7,812 bases of DNA from Nitriliruptoraceae bacterium (lineage in GTDB: Bacteria; Actinomycetota; Nitriliruptoria; Nitriliruptorales; Nitriliruptoraceae): the NCBI GenBank assembly GCA_007134165.1, contig SLLJ01000172.1, forward strand, positions 1 through 7,812, given 5' to 3'. The notes under the pieces are model-generated. The model made no database searches. It had not been told where the DNA came from and saw nothing but the letters and a program-made list of their open reading frames with translations. Below, in pieces: positions 6,455-7,812 of this stretch (position 1 is the stretch's first letter; each line of letters starts with the position of its first letter). Made by a program: the position numbers and the translations under genes.

Positions 6455-6995
6455 GCCGTCCCATGCCTTGACGGTGAGGTCTTCTACCACGACGACGTCT
6501 GCGGTTCGGCCGAGCCGGCTCGTGGCCTTGTGGACGGTGTCACGGCGGACGTTGGTAGCACGGCCGTTGGTCCGGCCGATTGAACGCAGCGTCTTCGCGG
6601 GTCGTTTGGAGCCTCGCTGTTGCCGTGAGGCTTTGCGCTGCAGCTGTGCCAGTCGGTCCTGCGTAGCCCGCAGGCTTGCTGGGCCAGACACCCGAAGGAC
6701 TTCGTCGCGACGGTGGTTGGCGGCAACCAGAAGGCCTTTCGCGCCAACGTCAACCCCTGACGGCGGTGTGGTGTCGGCGGCTGCCGGACTGCACGGCCCT
6801 ATGGACCTCGACGGTGAAGGAGACGTGCCAGCGGCCCCGGCTGTCTCGTGTCACGGTGGCCCCAAGGATACGGGCGGTCCCGGCCGTGAGCCGACGGTGC
6901 AGTCTGCGGGTGTTCTCATGGGCGTGCAGCCACCTAAGCCTCGGGAGTTGCACGCTACGGCGGCGGGCCGAGGCCACGCTCGGTCGGCCGTCGCG
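6455..6995 (-). pseudogene. tnpB: tnpB remnant (IS200/IS605/IS607-type RuvC-like nuclease), truncated and frameshifted
   Basis: TnpB is the RNA-guided RuvC-like nuclease carried by IS200/IS605 and IS607 elements. Reading the minus strand, a first frame (about 6995 down to 6780) gives RRSVQLPRLRWLHAHENTRRL and then TARILGATVTRDSRGRWHVSF, the part just before the nuclease domain. It runs into a stop at 6752-6750. A second frame takes over (about 6760 down to 6455) with GVDVGAKGLL, LQRKASRQQRGSKR, the NVRRDTVHK-like helix and DVVVVEDLTV. The RuvC-I Asp is the codon at 6751-6749 and the RuvC-II Glu at 6484-6482, 89 residues apart, close to the 87 in ISDra2 TnpB. A frameshift therefore lies within roughly 6755-6810. 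The N-terminal portion, RuvC-III Asp and zinc ribbon are missing. A relict with no companion tnpA. Confidence 0.85.
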
Positions 6996-7064
6996 GACCG
7001 TGGACGAGGGGGCAAGAGGGCCCATCCGTTGCGCGGGAAGGTTCCCTGCGGCGGGGGCGGCGGC

Positions 7065-7114
7065 GTTGTGTCCTGCAGTTCGAGGCTTGGAGGCCTCGAA
7101 CTGCAGGACACAAC
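7065..7114. repeat. Perfect 22-bp inverted repeat with 6-base loop
   Basis: The arms at 7065-7086 (starting GTTGTGTCCTGCAG) and 7093-7114 are exact reverse complements separated by TTGGAG; complementarity stops abruptly at both outer ends. About 59% of the arm is G/C (13 of 22), lower than the neighbouring DNA. No T-tract follows on either strand, so it is not a classical intrinsic terminator. Actinobacterial terminators can lack the tract, however, and it lies between pdxT and the next gene. It could equally be an end or target-site structure of the decayed IS, or a dispersed palindromic element. Confidence 0.9.
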
Positions 7115-7175
7115 CAGGGTCGGCGCCCGGTGTGGTCCGCACCGAGGGCGCGTGAGCCTCCGGTCCGGCCGCACC

Positions 7176-7211
7176 GTCCGGCCCGGCGGTCCGGTCCGGC
7201 CCGGCGGTCCG
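7176..7211 (+). repeat. Two exact tandem copies of an 18-bp GC-rich unit
   Basis: GTCCGGCCCGGCGGTCCG occurs at 7176-7193 and again at 7194-7211, immediately preceded by a degenerate partial copy (7163-7176). The array ends 10 bases before the candidate -10 element of the downstream gene, so it occupies the region where a -35 box or regulator site would be. No protein frame is supported across it. Confidence 0.85.
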
Positions 7212-7221
7212 CGTGGCCCGA

Positions 7222-7227
7222 TACCTT
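7222..7227 (+). promoter_or_regulatory. Candidate -10 element for the 3'-most lipoprotein gene
   Basis: TACCTT fits TANNNT and is 40 bases before the ATG at 7262. No clear -35 hexamer is present; the expected place is occupied by the tandem 18-bp repeat. Confidence 0.35.
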
Positions 7228-7261
7228 CGAACCCAGCAGCCATCGGGGAGTCGCGCACAGC

Positions 7262-7812
7262 ATGTGGGTCCGCATCGTCGGGAGCCTGGTGATGCTCGGG
7301 CTGCTGGCCGGATGCGCCTCGGTCGAGGCCCGTGCGGAGCAAGTGTGCGTTCAGGCGGCCCGGGCGCTCAACAGCCAGGAGCCGCAACAGGCGGCGCTAT
7401 CGCTGGCGACGGTGGAGGGCCTGCTGTGGCGTTCGGACCGCCCCATCGGTCGCGGCTTCAACCAGGAGCTCGCCGACCAGATGTCGGCCCGCTGCCCGTA
7501 TGAGCTCGGAGCGGTGCTGCTGCGCCTCGGCGAGCAGGAGGGCCAGGACGCCAACCGCGATCTGTACCGGCCCTACCTCGATGCCATGCGTACGGCGTCG
7601 CCCGACCCGACGCTGCTGGTCACCGAACCGCGTGACGACGACGGGCGCTTCTCCGGGGCGAGCGGGCTGGGTTGGGGGGTGGCCGCGCTGATCGCGATCC
7701 TGGTCGGGTTACGGGTCTTCGAGGTCGCGGTGCGCGCGCCGGCCCGCCGCCGACAGGCGCACTGGGCGGCTGAGGCCGACGCGGCCCGGGAGCGGCGCGA
7801 GGCGCGCGAGGC
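7262..7812 (+). CDS. Lipoprotein-like membrane protein of unknown family (partial, runs off the window)
   Basis: An ATG at 7262, with GGGGAG at 7245-7250, opens a frame without stops for 183 codons to the window end. The N-terminus MWVRIVGSLVMLGLLAGC is a short lipoprotein signal with lipobox LAGC and Cys18. Residues 20-125 are hydrophilic, probably helical, with Cys29 and Cys78 as a possible disulfide pair. A second hydrophobic segment (about 136-156, GLGWGVAALIAILVGLRVFEVAV) is followed by an Arg-rich stretch and then an Ala/Arg/Glu-rich, probably coiled-coil region (about 160-183 and beyond). The predicted topology is an external domain tethered at both ends, with the C-terminal tail in the cytoplasm by the positive-inside rule. 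I do not recognise the family. The gene is separated from pdxT by the IS scar and probably has its own promoter. Confidence 0.75.
   Translation, partial: MWVRIVGSLVMLGLLAGCASVEARAEQVCVQAARALNSQEPQQAALSLATVEGLLWRSDRPIGRGFNQELADQMSARCPYELGAVLLRLGEQEGQDANRDLYRPYLDAMRTASPDPTLLVTEPRDDDGRFSGASGLGWGVAALIAILVGLRVFEVAVRAPARRRQAHWAAEADAARERREARE

Larger units (their letters stand above)
6305..7261. other. Gene-free interval with mobile-element remains
   Basis: This interval of nearly 1 kb between pdxT and the next plus-strand gene has no intact coding sequence. It holds a broken minus-strand tnpB (about 6455-6995), a perfect inverted repeat (7065-7114), a tandem 18-bp repeat (7176-7211) and a candidate promoter for the downstream gene. 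By eye the tnpB part and the inverted repeat are less G/C-extreme than the flanking genes. Nothing recognisable is seen in 6305-6454 or 7000-7064. No terminal inverted repeats or target duplications that would define the insertion boundaries could be made out. Confidence 0.7.

Noticed and set aside
6468..7292. Plus-strand open frame of 274 codons across the IS scar
   Set aside because: It is the complement of the tnpB relict and crosses the palindrome and tandem repeat; its product has no coherent domain.
1..7812. CRISPR array, tRNA, rRNA or riboswitch
   Set aside because: No regularly spaced repeats with unique spacers, no tRNA cloverleaf, and no conserved aptamer could be recognised. A GTTCGAG string in the palindrome resembles a T-loop but lacks the rest of a tRNA.

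Overview
The window is high-GC DNA with strong G/C bias at third codon positions, several GTG starts and four-base stop/start overlaps. It encodes phosphatidylinositol mannoside (PIM) biosynthesis, so the source is almost certainly an actinobacterium. The gene set recalls the mycobacterial block pgsA1-patA-pimA ... pdxS ... pdxT. The proteins are clearly diverged from the mycobacterial ones: PgsA has a long C-terminal tail, PimA carries a low-complexity insert, and a DUF3048 lipoprotein gene sits between the two pathways. A deep-branching lineage such as Acidimicrobiia or Nitriliruptoria would fit, but that placement is a low-confidence guess.

Layout. Positions 34-3256 hold three tightly coupled plus-strand genes: a CDP-alcohol phosphatidyltransferase (phosphatidylinositol phosphate synthase, pgsA), a PIM acyltransferase (patA) and a GDP-mannose-dependent mannosyltransferase (pimA). 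Each junction is a four-base GTGA or ATGA overlap. Together they make phosphatidylinositol phosphate, mannosylate the phosphatidylinositol derived from it, and acylate the mannoside. Positions 3421-4551 encode a DUF3048 (YerB-like) lipoprotein with a long Pro-Glu spacer. Positions 4626-6304 are pdxS-pdxT, the two subunits of the deoxyxylulose-independent pyridoxal 5'-phosphate synthase, again joined by a GTGA overlap.

Positions 6305-7261 contain no intact gene. On the minus strand lies a decayed tnpB (IS200/IS605/IS607-type) that has lost both ends and carries a frameshift. Next to it are a perfect 22-bp inverted repeat and a tandem 18-bp repeat. From 7262 a new plus-strand gene begins. It encodes a short lipoprotein-like protein with a C-terminal membrane segment and runs off the end of the window.

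No new defence or mobile system can be supported. The window is mostly core metabolism and envelope biosynthesis. The points of interest are lineage-specific protein extensions and inserts, the palindrome in the intergenic scar, the repeated -10-like elements 40-48 bases before three start codons, and the unrecognised lipoprotein.
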